DNA of 64,000 bases from Neobacillus vireti. GTDB taxonomy: Bacteria > Bacillota > Bacilli > Bacillales > Cytobacillaceae. The stretch spans positions 407,029-471,028 of the forward strand of contig NZ_LDNB01000002.1 of NCBI RefSeq assembly GCF_001026695.1, read 5' to 3'. Both the position numbers and the translations under genes were made by a program. Below are positions 1 through 13,709 of the stretch, in pieces. Below the pieces are notes generated by a model that was not told the origin of the DNA, searched no databases, and was given only the letters and a program-made list of their open reading frames with translations. Numbering within the stretch: position 1 is the first letter of the stretch; each line of letters starts with the position of its first letter.

Positions 1-631
<631 letters not shown>

Positions 632-651
632 ATAGCAGCCCTTTTAAATGC

Positions 652-751
652 AGTCCCGTGAGGCTGACAAAGGGGAAAAAGCCGTTCATTTTATTTAGGT
701 GCGGCAATTTCTAACCCTCTTTGTGCCTTCATGGTCAAAGAGGGTTTTTTT
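652..751 (+). promoter_or_regulatory. PyrR-dependent attenuator between pyrR and pyrP
   Basis: The PyrR binding loop AGTCCCGTGAGGCTGACAAA lies at 652-671 and is followed by GGGG. It matches the known anti-antiterminator consensus (AGTCC, GAGGCT, CAAAGGG). A strong terminator hairpin follows at 713-751. In the known mechanism PyrR-UMP stabilises the loop, which frees the terminator and reduces expression of pyrP and downstream genes. Confidence 0.88.
713..751 (+). terminator. Attenuator terminator before pyrP
   Basis: The hairpin has arms AACCCTCTTTG (713-723) and CAAAGAGGGTT (736-746), followed by a T run to 751. It is the conditional terminator of the pyrR-pyrP attenuator. Confidence 0.9.
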
Positions 752-785
752 ATTAAAAAAAATAATGAATTCGGGGGAAATTAGA

Positions 786-2096
786 ATGACTAACAAACCA
801 ATTTTAGACGTAAACGAGATTCCAAAACCGGGTCAATGGCTGACATTAAGCATTCAGCACTTGTTCTCCATGTTTGGGGCAACCATCCTTGTTCCATACC
901 TTGTCGGCCTAAGCCCCGCGATTGCATTAATCTCCAGCGGACTTGGCACCTTGGCATTTTTATTAATAACAAAAGGGAAAGTCCCGGCCTATCTAGGATC
1001 GTCATTTGCCTATATTATTCCAATTAAACTACTCAACGAAGCAGGGGGACCAAGTGCGGCAATGGTTGGAACCTTCCTTGCTGGTCTTGTATATGGGATT
1101 ATTGCACTGATCATCTGTAAGGCGGGTTACCGCTGGATCATGAAATTATTGCCTCCGATTGTAGTTGGGCCGGTTATCATTGTTATTGGCTTGTCCGTAG
1201 CCCCAACAGCACTTAGTATGGCGATGAATAACCCTGCAGGAAAGTACAGCATTCTTCATTTCTCTGCAGCTCTTGTTACACTTGCGGCAACTATTATCTT
1301 CTCGATTTTTGCAAAAAAAATATTAAGCATTATCCCAATATTAGCAGGAATTATCGTTGGTTATCTTTACTCGTTAATGGTGGGAATCGTTGATTTTGGA
1401 CCGGTAATGAAAGCTGGTTGGTTGGAAATGCCGGAATTTATCATCCCATTTGTCAGCTATAAGGTGAAATTTACATGGGATATTTTCTGGTTAATGGTAC
1501 CTGTCGCAGTGGTAACCATTTCGGAACATATCGGCCACCAGTTAATCCTTAGTAAGGTAGTAGGACGTGATTATATTAAGGAACCAGGCTTGCATCGTTC
1601 CATCCTTGGAGACGGAACAGCAACGATTATTTCAGCATTTGTCGGCGGTCCACCAAAAACAACTTACGGTGAAAATATCGGCGTCTTGGCAATTACCCGT
1701 GTCTACAGTGTATACGTGCTGGCAGGTGCAGCAGTTTTAGCGGTTATCTTCGGTTTCATTGGAAAAATAACAGCGTTAATTGGGACGATTCCGACACCGG
1801 TTATGGGTGGTGTCTCCATCCTATTGTTTGGAATTATCGCTTCTTCAGGATTACGAATGTTAGTCGATAGTAAAATTGATTTTGATGATAAACGTAACCT
1901 CGTCATTTCATCAGTTATTCTTGTCATCGGACTTGGCGGAGCTATTCTCAAGCTGCCATTTAAAGATATCCAAATTCAAGGGATGGCCTTAGCAGCAATC
2001 TTAGGTGTCGTGTTAAATCTAATTCTTCCTGGCCGGCAGCCGGTGACTGAAAACATCTTGGAAGAGGAAACGAAAGAAAAACAGAAAACAGCATAA
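786..2096 (+). CDS. pyrP: Uracil permease PyrP
   Basis: PyrP is a proton-coupled uracil importer of the NCS2 (nucleobase:cation symporter 2) family in the cytoplasmic membrane. The 436-residue protein is very hydrophobic, with about 12-14 membrane segments. It has the family motifs TISEHIGHQLILSK and FVGGPPKTTYGENIGVLA. An upstream in-frame GTG at 699 would extend it into the attenuator hairpin. ATG 786 is preferred because GGGGGAAA (773-780) precedes it and the protein then begins MTNKPILDV. It is read only when the 652-751 attenuator is antiterminated. Confidence 0.95.
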   Translation: MTNKPILDVNEIPKPGQWLTLSIQHLFSMFGATILVPYLVGLSPAIALISSGLGTLAFLLITKGKVPAYLGSSFAYIIPIKLLNEAGGPSAAMVGTFLAGLVYGIIALIICKAGYRWIMKLLPPIVVGPVIIVIGLSVAPTALSMAMNNPAGKYSILHFSAALVTLAATIIFSIFAKKILSIIPILAGIIVGYLYSLMVGIVDFGPVMKAGWLEMPEFIIPFVSYKVKFTWDIFWLMVPVAVVTISEHIGHQLILSKVVGRDYIKEPGLHRSILGDGTATIISAFVGGPPKTTYGENIGVLAITRVYSVYVLAGAAVLAVIFGFIGKITALIGTIPTPVMGGVSILLFGIIASSGLRMLVDSKIDFDDKRNLVISSVILVIGLGGAILKLPFKDIQIQGMALAAILGVVLNLILPGRQPVTENILEEETKEKQKTA

Positions 2097-2115
2097 TAAA
2101 GAAACCTTTTAACTA

Positions 2116-2220
2116 AGTCCAGAGAGGCTTACAAGGGTGTTAGACCTGAACCAGTCTGTTAAGAATGGTTTAGGTTTGGATCAATGCACCCTGATAGCAA
2201 GATATTAGGGTGCATTTTTT
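2116..2220 (+). promoter_or_regulatory. PyrR-dependent attenuator between pyrP and pyrB
   Basis: The loop AGTCCAGAGAGGCTTACAAG at 2116-2135, then GG, is a near-consensus PyrR binding site. An antiterminator is visible: AGGGTG (2133-2138) and GACCTGAACCA can pair with TGGTTTAGGTT and the CACCCT that forms the terminator arm. The alternative terminator is at 2185-2220. This controls pyrB and all later pyr genes. Confidence 0.93.
2185..2220 (+). terminator. Attenuator terminator before pyrB
   Basis: Arms TGCACCCT (2185-2192) and AGGGTGCA (2207-2214) are followed by six T residues. The left arm overlaps the antiterminator. Confidence 0.92.
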
Positions 2221-2246
2221 AATGCTAAGGAAGGAGTGGGAGAGGG

Positions 2247-3191
2247 ATGTTACATCATTTACTTACTACGAACGAATTAAAGGTGGAGGAAATTTATCAA
2301 CTACTTGAAGATGCGAGAAGGTTTTCGAAAGGAATGACCTGGAGGACGGAACAGCAAATGTTTACGGCAAACCTATTTTTTGAAAACAGCACAAGAACAA
2401 AATGCAGTTTCGAAGTAGCGGAAAGAAGATTAGGGTTAGGGGTTATTCCGTTTGAAGTGGAAACCTCAAGTGTCCAAAAAGGGGAAACGCTCTACGATAC
2501 TGTCAAAACATTGGAAGCGATTGGTGTCAATGCAATCGTCATTCGCCATGGGCAGGATCGATATTTTGATGAACTAGTTGGAAAAGTTAATATCCCAATT
2601 CTTAATGGCGGGGATGGCTGTGGTCATCATCCAACACAGTCGCTCCTTGATCTATTAACAATCCAGCAGGAGTTCGGCCGGTTTGAGGGCTTGAAAATTG
2701 CGATTATTGGCGATATCAGCCACAGCAGGGTAGCACGGTCAAATGCTGATGCTTTAACAAGACTCGGAGCAGAGGTCATTTTTTCTGGGCCGGAAGAATG
2801 GTTTGATAACCACAGTTTGCAATCAGCAAAATATAGACCAATTGATGAAGCAATCAGGGAAGCCGATGTAGTTATGCTGCTAAGGGTTCAGCATGAACGT
2901 CATCAAAGGAAGGGAAGCTTTACCGCTTCCGAGTATCATAACCAATTTGGCCTCACATTAGAAAGGGAAGGGCAAATGAAGCCAAACAGCATTATTATGC
3001 ATCCAGCTCCGGTAAACCGGAATGTGGAAATTGCTGATAGCTTGGTAGAATGCAAACGGTCAAGAATCTTTAAGCAAATGGAAAACGGTGTTTATGTCAG
3101 AATGGCTGCCTTAAAACGGTCAATTGAAAGCTTAATGGGAGGAAATCAATATGAAGCTGCTTATTCAGAACGCAAATTACATAGCATTTAA
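2247..3191 (+). CDS. pyrB: Aspartate carbamoyltransferase catalytic subunit PyrB
   Basis: PyrB joins carbamoyl phosphate and aspartate to form N-carbamoyl-aspartate, the committed step of pyrimidine synthesis. The 314-residue product has the phosphate-binding STRTK at residues 48-52 (STRTR in most homologues), [12 protein letters not shown] and the C-terminal [14 protein letters not shown] 2247 follows AAGGAGTG (2231-2238). The last 41 bases overlap the start of pyrC, giving translational coupling. No regulatory subunit (PyrI) gene is present, as usual in Bacilli. Confidence 0.97.
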   Translation: MLHHLLTTNELKVEEIYQLLEDARRFSKGMTWRTEQQMFTANLFFENSTRTKCSFEVAERRLGLGVIPFEVETSSVQKGETLYDTVKTLEAIGVNAIVIRHGQDRYFDELVGKVNIPILNGGDGCGHHPTQSLLDLLTIQQEFGRFEGLKIAIIGDISHSRVARSNADALTRLGAEVIFSGPEEWFDNHSLQSAKYRPIDEAIREADVVMLLRVQHERHQRKGSFTASEYHNQFGLTLEREGQMKPNSIIMHPAPVNRNVEIADSLVECKRSRIFKQMENGVYVRMAALKRSIESLMGGNQYEAAYSERKLHSI

Positions 3192-4428
3192 TGGAGAAAA
3201 AGATCAGACAAATATTTTAATAGAAAACGGGATTATTACGGAAATAGAAAAGAAGATTGAGGCAGATGTGGAAAGAAAAGTGGATGCAACGGGAATGTTG
3301 GTTTCACCGGGATTTATCGACTTGCATGTCCACCTGCGCGAGCCTGGTGGAGAAAAGAAAGAGACAATTGCATCCGGAACTCTAGCTGCAGCAAGGGGAG
3401 GATTTACAACAGTTGCTGCCATGCCGAATACGAGACCGGTGCCTGACACCATAAACAATATGGAGGACTTGCAAAAGAGGATTCGGGAGACAGCTCATGT
3501 GAGGGTTTTACCGTATGCATCAATTACGACGAGACAGCTTGGCAAGGAATTGACAGACTTTGAGGCACTCAAAGAAGCGGGTGCTTTCGCTTTTACCGAT
3601 GATGGAGTTGGGATTCAGTCGGCGGATAAGATGCTAGCAGCAATGCGTAAGGCAGCAAAGGCAAATATGGCAATTGTTGCCCATTGTGAAGAAAATTTGC
3701 TGATTAATAAAGGTTGTGTCCATGAGGGTTCTTTCTCAGAAAAGCATGGATTAAATGGAATCCCATCTGTATGTGAATCGGTCCAGATTGCCAGAGATGT
3801 GCTGCTTGCTGAGGCAGCAGGCTGTCATTACCATGTATGCCATGTCAGTACGAAGGAGTCTGTCCGGATAATAAGGGATGCCAAGCGTGCAGGAATTCAT
3901 GTCACTGCGGAAGTCACCCCGCACCATTTATTACTAACGCAGGATGATATTCCAGGACTTGACGCCAACTTTAAGATGAATCCTCCGCTTAGGGATGCAA
4001 CTGATCGTGCTGCCTTAATTGAAGGCCTGCTTGATGGCACAATTGATTTCATCGCCACCGATCATGCACCACACACACTTGAAGAAAAAAGTGAAGGAAT
4101 GGAATTGGCACCGTTTGGCATTGTCGGTTTAGAGACAGCCTTCCCGCTCCTGTATACACATTTAGTGTTAAAAAATATTATTTCGCTTGAAGAGTTAATT
4201 GGCTTTTTAACGCTGAAGCCTGCCAAAAGTTTTGCCCTGCCGTATGGAAAATTGGAAGTGGGGGCTCGCGCTGATTTCGTTCTGTTGAATCTGAATAAAG
4301 AGCGAGAAATTGATCCATCCGGATTTCTATCTAAAGGGAAAAACACCCCATTTGCTGGCTGGAAATGTAAGGGCTGGCCGGAAATGACGATTGCTGACGG
4401 GCAGATAGTTTGGGAAAAGGGAGTGTAA
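3151..4428 (+). CDS. pyrC: Dihydroorotase PyrC
   Basis: This class I dihydroorotase is a zinc amidohydrolase that cyclises carbamoyl-aspartate to dihydroorotate. Its 425 residues contain the metal-binding [10 protein letters not shown] (His 59 and His 61), HCEEN, the zinc-ligand region CHVST, and the late DHAPHT motif. ATG 3151 lies inside the end of pyrB and has GGAGGAAAT just upstream. Confidence 0.97.
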   Translation: MKLLIQNANYIAFNGEKDQTNILIENGIITEIEKKIEADVERKVDATGMLVSPGFIDLHVHLREPGGEKKETIASGTLAAARGGFTTVAAMPNTRPVPDTINNMEDLQKRIRETAHVRVLPYASITTRQLGKELTDFEALKEAGAFAFTDDGVGIQSADKMLAAMRKAAKANMAIVAHCEENLLINKGCVHEGSFSEKHGLNGIPSVCESVQIARDVLLAEAAGCHYHVCHVSTKESVRIIRDAKRAGIHVTAEVTPHHLLLTQDDIPGLDANFKMNPPLRDATDRAALIEGLLDGTIDFIATDHAPHTLEEKSEGMELAPFGIVGLETAFPLLYTHLVLKNIISLEELIGFLTLKPAKSFALPYGKLEVGARADFVLLNLNKEREIDPSGFLSKGKNTPFAGWKCKGWPEMTIADGQIVWEKGV

Positions 4429-4432
4429 TAGC

Positions 4433-5539
4433 ATGAAAGCACAGCTTATTTTAGAGGATGGAACGATTTTTATCGGTGACGGCTTTGGCGGTCATATGGA
4501 TACAATGGGTGAAATCGTATTTAATACAGGGATGACAGGCTATCAGGAGATTCTTTCCGACCCTTCCTATTGCGGGCAAATTGTCATGCTCACCTATCCT
4601 TTAATCGGAAATTACGGAGTAAACCGCGATGATTTTGAATCGATTAATCCTGCTGTGAAAGGATTGATTGTCAAGGAAGTGACTGATTACCCTTCGAACT
4701 GGCGTAGTGAATTCACTATCGATGAATATTTTAAAATGAAAAAAATCCCCGGTATTTCTGGGATTGATACGAGAAAATTAACAAGGATTATCCGTGAACA
4801 TGGAACTTTAAAAGGAGCCATTTGCAGCATTGAGCGGGATCCGCTAGAAGTAGTAAGCAGATTACGGCAAACAAGACTTCCGATTGATCAAGTGAGAACA
4901 GTATCCACAAAAAATTCATACCCAAGCCCTGGGCGCGGGAAAAGAATTGTCCTGGTTGACTTTGGCATGAAGCATGGAATTTTACGAGAATTAAATAAAC
5001 GTGGATGCGATGTCGTTGTTGTTCCATATCATACAACGGCAGATGAAATCTTCCAATTGCTTCCTGACGGGATACTGCTCTCAAATGGACCGGGAGATCC
5101 CAAAGATGTCCCGGAAGGTATCCATATGATTAAACAAGTACTGGGGACCATTCCGATATTTGGAATATGCCTTGGTCATCAATTATTTGCCCTTGCCTGC
5201 GGTGCGAACACAGTGAAAATGAAATTCGGCCACCGAGGTTCGAACCATCCTGTCAAGGATCTGGCTACAGGTAAAATTGCAATTACTTCACAAAATCATG
5301 GATACACGGTGGAAACAGAGTCATTGCATCAAACACGATTAGCGATTACACATGTCGCACTAAATGATGGGACGATAGAAGGCTTACAACATTTAGATTT
5401 CCCTGCCTTTACAGTTCAATATCATCCCGAGGCTTCCCCGGGACCAGAAGATGCAAACAGCTTATTTGAACAGTTTCTTGCCATGATTGATGCTGAAAAA
5501 CAGGAGGGAATAGTACGATGCCAAAACGTAAAGATATAA
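4433..5539 (+). CDS. pyrAA: Carbamoyl-phosphate synthase small subunit, pyrimidine-specific
   Basis: This is the glutaminase subunit that supplies ammonia to PyrAB. It has the CPSase small-chain N-terminal domain ([14 protein letters not shown]) and a class I glutamine amidotransferase domain with the nucleophile Cys 246 in GICLGHQLF and the His/Glu pair in [10 protein letters not shown]. Its 368 residues are typical. It starts 5 bases after the pyrC stop and overlaps pyrAB by 22 bases. Confidence 0.97.
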   Translation: MKAQLILEDGTIFIGDGFGGHMDTMGEIVFNTGMTGYQEILSDPSYCGQIVMLTYPLIGNYGVNRDDFESINPAVKGLIVKEVTDYPSNWRSEFTIDEYFKMKKIPGISGIDTRKLTRIIREHGTLKGAICSIERDPLEVVSRLRQTRLPIDQVRTVSTKNSYPSPGRGKRIVLVDFGMKHGILRELNKRGCDVVVVPYHTTADEIFQLLPDGILLSNGPGDPKDVPEGIHMIKQVLGTIPIFGICLGHQLFALACGANTVKMKFGHRGSNHPVKDLATGKIAITSQNHGYTVETESLHQTRLAITHVALNDGTIEGLQHLDFPAFTVQYHPEASPGPEDANSLFEQFLAMIDAEKQEGIVRCQNVKI

Positions 5540-8500
5540 ACTCCATTTTAGTTATCGGTTCAGGACCAATTGTTATCGGCCAGGCGGCGGAATTTGACTA
5601 TGCCGGCACCCAGGCATGCATCGCCCTGAAAGAAGAAGGGTATCGGGTCATTCTGGTAAACTCGAATCCGGCGACGATTATGACCGATACGGAAATCGCC
5701 GATGCCGTTTATATTGAACCGCTCACAGTCGAATTTGTCAGCCGAATCATCCGCAAGGAACGTCCAGATGCACTTTTAGCAACATTGGGTGGTCAAACAG
5801 GCCTTAATCTTGCTGTGGAGCTGGCAAATTCAGGCGTACTACAAGAGTGTGAAGTCGAAATAGTAGGCACAAAGCTTTCCGCGATTAAACAAGCAGAAGA
5901 CAGAGACTTATTCCGCAGCTTAATGAATGAGCTAGGGGAGCCAATTCCGGATAGCGAAATTATCCACGAGTTTAAAGAAGCTGCAGCTTTTGTTGAAAAG
6001 ATTGGTTTCCCAGTCATTGTCCGTCCGGCCTTTACCCTTGGGGGAACTGGCGGAGGGATTTGTCACAATCTGGGAGAATTAGAAGGAATCGTTTCATCCG
6101 GATTAAAGAACAGCCCTGTTCATCAATGCCTGCTTGAAAAAAGTATCGCAGGCTATAAGGAAATCGAATACGAGGTCATGCGTGATGCCAATGATAATGC
6201 GATAGTGGTTTGCAACATGGAAAACATCGACCCGGTTGGCGTTCATACAGGTGACTCGATAGTTGTCGCACCAAGCCAAACCTTGAGTGACCGAGAATAT
6301 CAGCTGTTAAGAAATGTTTCACTTAAAATCATTCGTGCACTTGGAATTGAAGGAGGCTGTAACGTCCAGCTCGCTTTAGATCCGGTCAGCTTTAACTATT
6401 ATATAATCGAAGTAAACCCACGGGTAAGCCGTTCATCTGCCCTTGCATCGAAAGCAACAGGCTACCCAATTGCCAAGCTTGCTGCCAAAATTGCTGTTGG
6501 CTTAACACTTGATGAGATGATTAATCCGGTTACAGGAAAAACCTATGCCTGTTTCGAACCGGCACTCGACTATATTGTGACGAAAATTCCCCGCTGGCCA
6601 TTTGATAAATTTGAATCGGGAAACCGTTATCTTGGAACGCAAATGAAGGCAACGGGAGAAGTTATGGCCATTGGCCGGACGTTTGAGGAATCGCTGTTAA
6701 AAGCCATTCGATCTCTTGATGCCGGTGTCTGTCATTTCGAATTGACTGGGGCAGAGGAAATTGATGATGAGCTCCTCGAAAAACGGATTCATAAAGCAGG
6801 GGATGAGCGGCTCTTTTATATTGCCGAAAGCTTGAAGCGAGGAATATCAATTGAAACTATTCATCAATGGAGCAAAATCGATCTATTTTTCTTGAAGAAA
6901 ATGGCAGGGATCATTGAACATGAAGCCGAGCTAGCAGCCCGCCCATTTGACAGGGAACTTCTTTATGAAGTGAAGCAAAAGGGATTTTCTGATAAAAAAA
7001 TTGCTGAGCTTTGGGAAAGGAGTGAGCAGGAAATATTCGCTTTTCGCAAGGATGTTGGCATTCTCCCGGTTTATAAAATGGTCGATACGTGTGCTGCTGA
7101 ATTCGTGAGTGAAACACCGTATTACTATGGCACCTATGAGGAGGAGAACGAATCGCTTGTGACAGATAGAAAAAGTGTGATTGTTCTGGGCTCTGGTCCA
7201 ATCCGCATCGGCCAAGGGATTGAGTTTGATTATGCGACCGTCCATTCGGTGAAGGCCATTAAAGAAGCCGGCTATGAGGCGATTATTATTAACAACAATC
7301 CGGAAACCGTCTCAACTGATTTCAGTATTTCCGATAAACTTTACTTTGAGCCGCTGACGCTTGAGGATGTAATGCCTATCGTCGAAATGGAACAACCAAT
7401 TGGCGTGGTCGTTCAGTTTGGCGGGCAGACGGCAATCAATCTTGCTGCCGAGCTTGCAGAAAATGGGGTTAACATTTTGGGTACAAGTTTAGAGGCTTTG
7501 GACGGTGCGGAAGACAGGGATAAATTTGAACAAGCGCTCGAAAGGTTACATATTCCGCAGCCGCTGGGCAAAACGGCCTTGTCGGTGGAAGAAGCCATTG
7601 TAATTGCCGAAGAAATCGGTTATCCGGTATTAGTCCGTCCCTCATACGTCCTTGGCGGCCGGGCAATGGAGATTGTCTATCAAAAGCAAGAGTTACTTTA
7701 TTATATGGAAAATGCAGTTAAAATCAATCCGGAACACCCTGTCTTGATTGACCGTTATTTAACAGGGAAAGAAGTCGAAGTAGATGCCGTTTGTGACGGT
7801 GAACATGTTTTAATTCCAGGAATTATGGAACATATAGAACGGGCCGGCGTACACTCCGGCGATTCAATCGCTGTCTATCCGCCGCAGACACTCTCAGAAT
7901 CAGTTAAACAAACACTCGTTGAATATACAGAAAAATTAGCTTTAGGACTAAATATTGTCGGGCTGTTAAACATTCAGTATGTGGTATCAGAAAACCAAGT
8001 ACTTGTCCTGGAAGTAAATCCGAGGTCAAGTCGAACTGTTCCGTTTTTAAGCAAAATTACGAATGTCCCGATGGCAAAAATTGCGACAAAAGCGATTTTA
8101 GGCGTTTCCTTGACAGACCAAGGTTATCCAGCAGGTCTAATTCCTGAAAAAAATGGTGTGTTTGTCAAGGTTCCGGTTTTTTCATTTGCTAAGTTAAAAA
8201 GCGTTGACATTACACTCGGACCGGAAATGAAATCAACCGGCGAGGTAATGGGTAAGGATTTGACACTTGAAAAAGCACTATATAAAGGTTTGATTGCTTC
8301 GGGGATGAATATTCAGAGGTTTGGCACTGTGTTATTTACAGTGGCTGACAAAGATAAAGAAGAAGCCTTAAAGCTTGCCTTGAGGTTTGCGGCAAATGGA
8401 TACCGCCTAATGGCAACAAGCGGGACTGCTGGGGTGCTCGAGTCTGCTGGTTTGAAGGTAAAGGTTGTTGGGAAAATCGGCTCGGATGGTCAGACACTAC

Positions 8501-8720
8501 TGGATGTGATTCAAAGTGGTGAAGCGCAATTCATTATTAACACCTTAACAAAAGGAAAACAGCCGGAGAGGGACGGATTTAGAATTCGCCGTGGCGCTGT
8601 TGAAAATGGAGTTCCATGTTTAACTTCATTAGACACTGCAGATGCAATCTTAAAAGTAATCGAGTCGATGAATTTTTCCGCAGAAGCAATGGGTGTTGAA
8701 AATAAGGAGGAAGTCCTCAA

Positions 8721-8724
<4 letters not shown>
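5518..8724 (+). CDS. pyrAB: Carbamoyl-phosphate synthase large subunit, pyrimidine-specific
   Basis: PyrAB makes carbamoyl phosphate from bicarbonate, ammonia and two ATP. The 1068-residue protein is a tandem duplication: each half begins with a nucleotide-binding motif ([18 protein letters not shown] in the second half) and contains an ATP-grasp domain with conserved [15 protein letters not shown] or [15 protein letters not shown]. The last ~130 residues form an MGS-like allosteric domain (residues about 935-1068), where UMP/PRPP regulation acts in the family. ATG 5518 follows GGAGGG. The stop overlaps pyrK by 4 bases. Confidence 0.98.
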
Positions 8725-11116
<2,392 letters not shown>

Positions 11117-11120
<4 letters not shown>

Positions 11121-11761
11121 AACAGATAATTGCTGAAAAACTATTAGAAATCAATGCTGTAGCATTACGGCCGCAAGCTCCGTTTACCTGGACATCAGGA
11201 CTAAATTCACCGATTTATTGTGATAACCGCTTAACTCTCTCGTATCCTGAGGTTAGAAGGGAGATTGCAAACGGATTAAGAGATCTCATTCTCGAAAACC
11301 TTCCGGATGCAGAAGTTATCGCAGGTACTGCCACAGCTGGAATTCCGCATGCGGCATGGGTCAGCGAGCTTTTGAACTTGCCGATGTGTTACGTTCGCTC
11401 CAAGGCGAAGGGGCATGGCAAGGGCAATCAAATTGAGGGCAGTGTGGCAGCTGGGCAAAAGGTCGTTGTTGTTGAAGATTTAATTTCAACTGGCGGCAGT
11501 GTGATTACAGCTGTGCAGGCATTAAGAGAAGCAGGCTGTGACGTGCTTGGAGTTGTCTCAATTTTTACTTATGGGCTTGAAAAGGGAAGGCAGTCACTTC
11601 TCGAGGAAGAAATTAAGAGTCTCTCACTAACAGATTTTCCAACATTAATAGAAGTAGCCATTTCAAAAGGCTATGTCAGCGCAGAGGATCAGGATAGCCT
11701 GCTGTTATGGAGGAAGGACCCAGCTAATTGGAGGCAAAAAGAAGACATAACAAATAAATAA
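11117..11761 (+). CDS. pyrE: Orotate phosphoribosyltransferase PyrE
   Basis: PyrE transfers ribose phosphate from PRPP to orotate, giving OMP. The 214-residue protein has the PRPP signature [17 protein letters not shown] and the flexible-loop Lys region [15 protein letters not shown]. It is the last gene of the operon and starts within the pyrF stop codon (ATGA overlap). A hairpin follows at 11789-11821. Confidence 0.97.
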
Positions 11762-11788
11762 AAAAGCGGCGAAATTGATTGGTAAGAT

Positions 11789-11821
11789 AGAGGATGCCCT
11801 GGAACCTCGGGACATCCTCTA
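11789..11821. terminator. Hairpin between convergent pyrE and rqcH
   Basis: AGAGGATGCCC and GGGACATCCTCT form a stem in the 67-base gap between convergent pyrE and rqcH. The T-rich tail is short on both strands, so it may serve as a shared but weak terminator. Confidence 0.6.
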
Positions 11822-11828
11822 ATATTAT

Positions 11829-13538
11829 TCATTTCTTCAATTTCAACACTAATTCTTCATCCGGAGTCACATAGACCGTCTGCTGGTTGTCGTAAATCAC
11901 AAAACCCGGCTTAGCACCGCTTGGCTTTTTGACATGGCGGACTTTTGTGAAATCAACAGGCACGGAGCTTGAATTCCGTGCTTTGCTGTAATAAGCGGCC
12001 AAAATGGCTGCCTCCCGAATGGTTTCATCGGAGGGTTCTTTGCTGCGAATCACAACATGCGATCCCGGTATGTCCTTCGTATGCAGCCAAATTTCATCCC
12101 GTGCCGCCAATTTATTGGTCAAATAATCATTTTGCTTATTATTTTTCCCGACGATGATATCCGTGCCATCAGAGGATATAAAAAGATCCAAGACAGGCTT
12201 AACGTTCTGCACTTTCTTCCCGTTTCGTTTCCGTCGTTCGCGGATATAGCCGCCTTCAACAAGCTCTTCACGTATTTCCTGAATATCCTTCGGTGAAGCA
12301 GCCTGAACCTGTTGCTGTAAATTATCAAAGTAAGCTACTTCAGCAAGCGCGAGTTCGATTTGCTCCTCGACAACAGAAACGGCATTTTTTGCTTTTTGGT
12401 ATTTGGAGAAATACTTTTGCGCATTTTCAGATGGCGTCTTCCTCGGGTCGAGCGGGATCACAATGGTGCCACCCAATTCATCATAATAATCGAGAACTTC
12501 GATTTCCTTCATACCTTTTTTGGCCGCGTAAAGATTGGCGGTTAACAGTTCGCCAAAGCGCTGATATTGCTCAGCCCGTTCTGCTTCTTTTAACGTGTTC
12601 TCAAGCTTAGAGATCTTCTTTTCATTTTTTTCTTTTTCATTACTAATAAAGCGCTCTACATCATTCCCTTGCTGCTTTACGCGGTCGCGTTCTGCTTTGC
12701 CAAAATAATAGCGGTCAAGCATTTCACTTAAGGTTGGAAAACTTTTCGACTCTCCCTTTAAATGCTCAAGTGGAAAAAGATAGAACGATTCCTTTCCATT
12801 TGCCGATATAATCGATGGAGAAAGCTCACCTGCAGCAATTTTTCCAATTAAGCGGACAAACGTCTCAGGCACGGTCGTTCGATTAGCCAGACCACTTTGA
12901 AAAATCACTTCCTTAGCAAATAACGGGGACGTACCTGCAAAATGCTCAACCAGCTGGCGGTCAAGTTTGCCGCCTAGGAAATCCACTGACTTCAATACAT
13001 CCTCAACACCCGCCTCAAACGGATTTAATTTGTTTTGTTCAGGAGGGTATTTGTAAGGCTGTCCTGGCAATATCGCCCGGTGGCTGTTCACGGCAAAAGA
13101 GACATGCTTAATGCTGTCAAGAATAACATTCCGCGTTTTATCGACCAAAACAATATTGCTGTGCCGTCCCATAATTTCGACAATTAATTGTTTATAGCTA
13201 ATATCACCGATTTCATTTCGGCCCTTAATTTCAAAAATAATCATCCGGTCATTATTAACTTGATATAAATCCTCTAATATATATCCCTCAATATGCTTTC
13301 TAAGCAGCATACAGAACATTGGCGGTTCACTCGGATTATCATACGGTTCGTTAGTGAACTGAACCCGTGCATAGCTTGGGTGTGCAGATAAAAGCAGCTT
13401 TTGATTCACACCGTTTGCCCGAATGGTAAGAATCACTTCATTTTTATATGGCTGTTGAACCTTGTTAATCCGCCCGCCCTTTAGGGAACGAACAAGTTCA
13501 TCGACCATTGCTTTTGTAAATAAACCATCAAATGACAT
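11829..13538 (-). CDS. rqcH: Rqc2 homologue RqcH (NEMF/FbpA family)
   Basis: RqcH binds stalled 50S-peptidyl-tRNA complexes and adds C-terminal alanine tails that mark nascent chains for degradation. Older annotations call it fibronectin-binding protein A (YloA). The 569-residue protein has an N-terminal NFACT-N domain ([26 protein letters not shown]), a central coiled coil (about 280-410) and a C-terminal NFACT-R domain ([18 protein letters not shown]). An ATG at 13547 is in frame, but the ATG at 13538 gives the family start MSFDG and better spacing from AAAAGG. It runs against the surrounding genes. Confidence 0.93.
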   Translation of the reverse strand: MSFDGLFTKAMVDELVRSLKGGRINKVQQPYKNEVILTIRANGVNQKLLLSAHPSYARVQFTNEPYDNPSEPPMFCMLLRKHIEGYILEDLYQVNNDRMIIFEIKGRNEIGDISYKQLIVEIMGRHSNIVLVDKTRNVILDSIKHVSFAVNSHRAILPGQPYKYPPEQNKLNPFEAGVEDVLKSVDFLGGKLDRQLVEHFAGTSPLFAKEVIFQSGLANRTTVPETFVRLIGKIAAGELSPSIISANGKESFYLFPLEHLKGESKSFPTLSEMLDRYYFGKAERDRVKQQGNDVERFISNEKEKNEKKISKLENTLKEAERAEQYQRFGELLTANLYAAKKGMKEIEVLDYYDELGGTIVIPLDPRKTPSENAQKYFSKYQKAKNAVSVVEEQIELALAEVAYFDNLQQQVQAASPKDIQEIREELVEGGYIRERRKRNGKKVQNVKPVLDLFISSDGTDIIVGKNNKQNDYLTNKLAARDEIWLHTKDIPGSHVVIRSKEPSDETIREAAILAAYYSKARNSSSVPVDFTKVRHVKKPSGAKPGFVIYDNQQTVYVTPDEELVLKLKK

Positions 13539-13569
13539 CGAAAACATCCTTTTCTAAACATATGATTAC

Positions 13570-13599
13570 ATTATAACCTACTTAACTTAAATCTGTCTT
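13570..13599 (-). promoter_or_regulatory. Candidate sigma-A promoter for rqcH
   Basis: On the minus strand AAGACA (13599-13594) is followed 18 bases later by TATAAT (13575-13570), about 30 bases before the start codon. The -10 is perfect; the -35 matches 4 of 6. Confidence 0.5.
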
Positions 13600-13709
13600 A
13601 ATTTACCCAGCAATGGCAACTTAATATAGCATTTTTTGGGACGACCCTGAATAAGCTTTCTTTAGAGCTAGTACTTATAGGTATTTAAAGGGGGAAGTGA
13701 GATGGTCGG

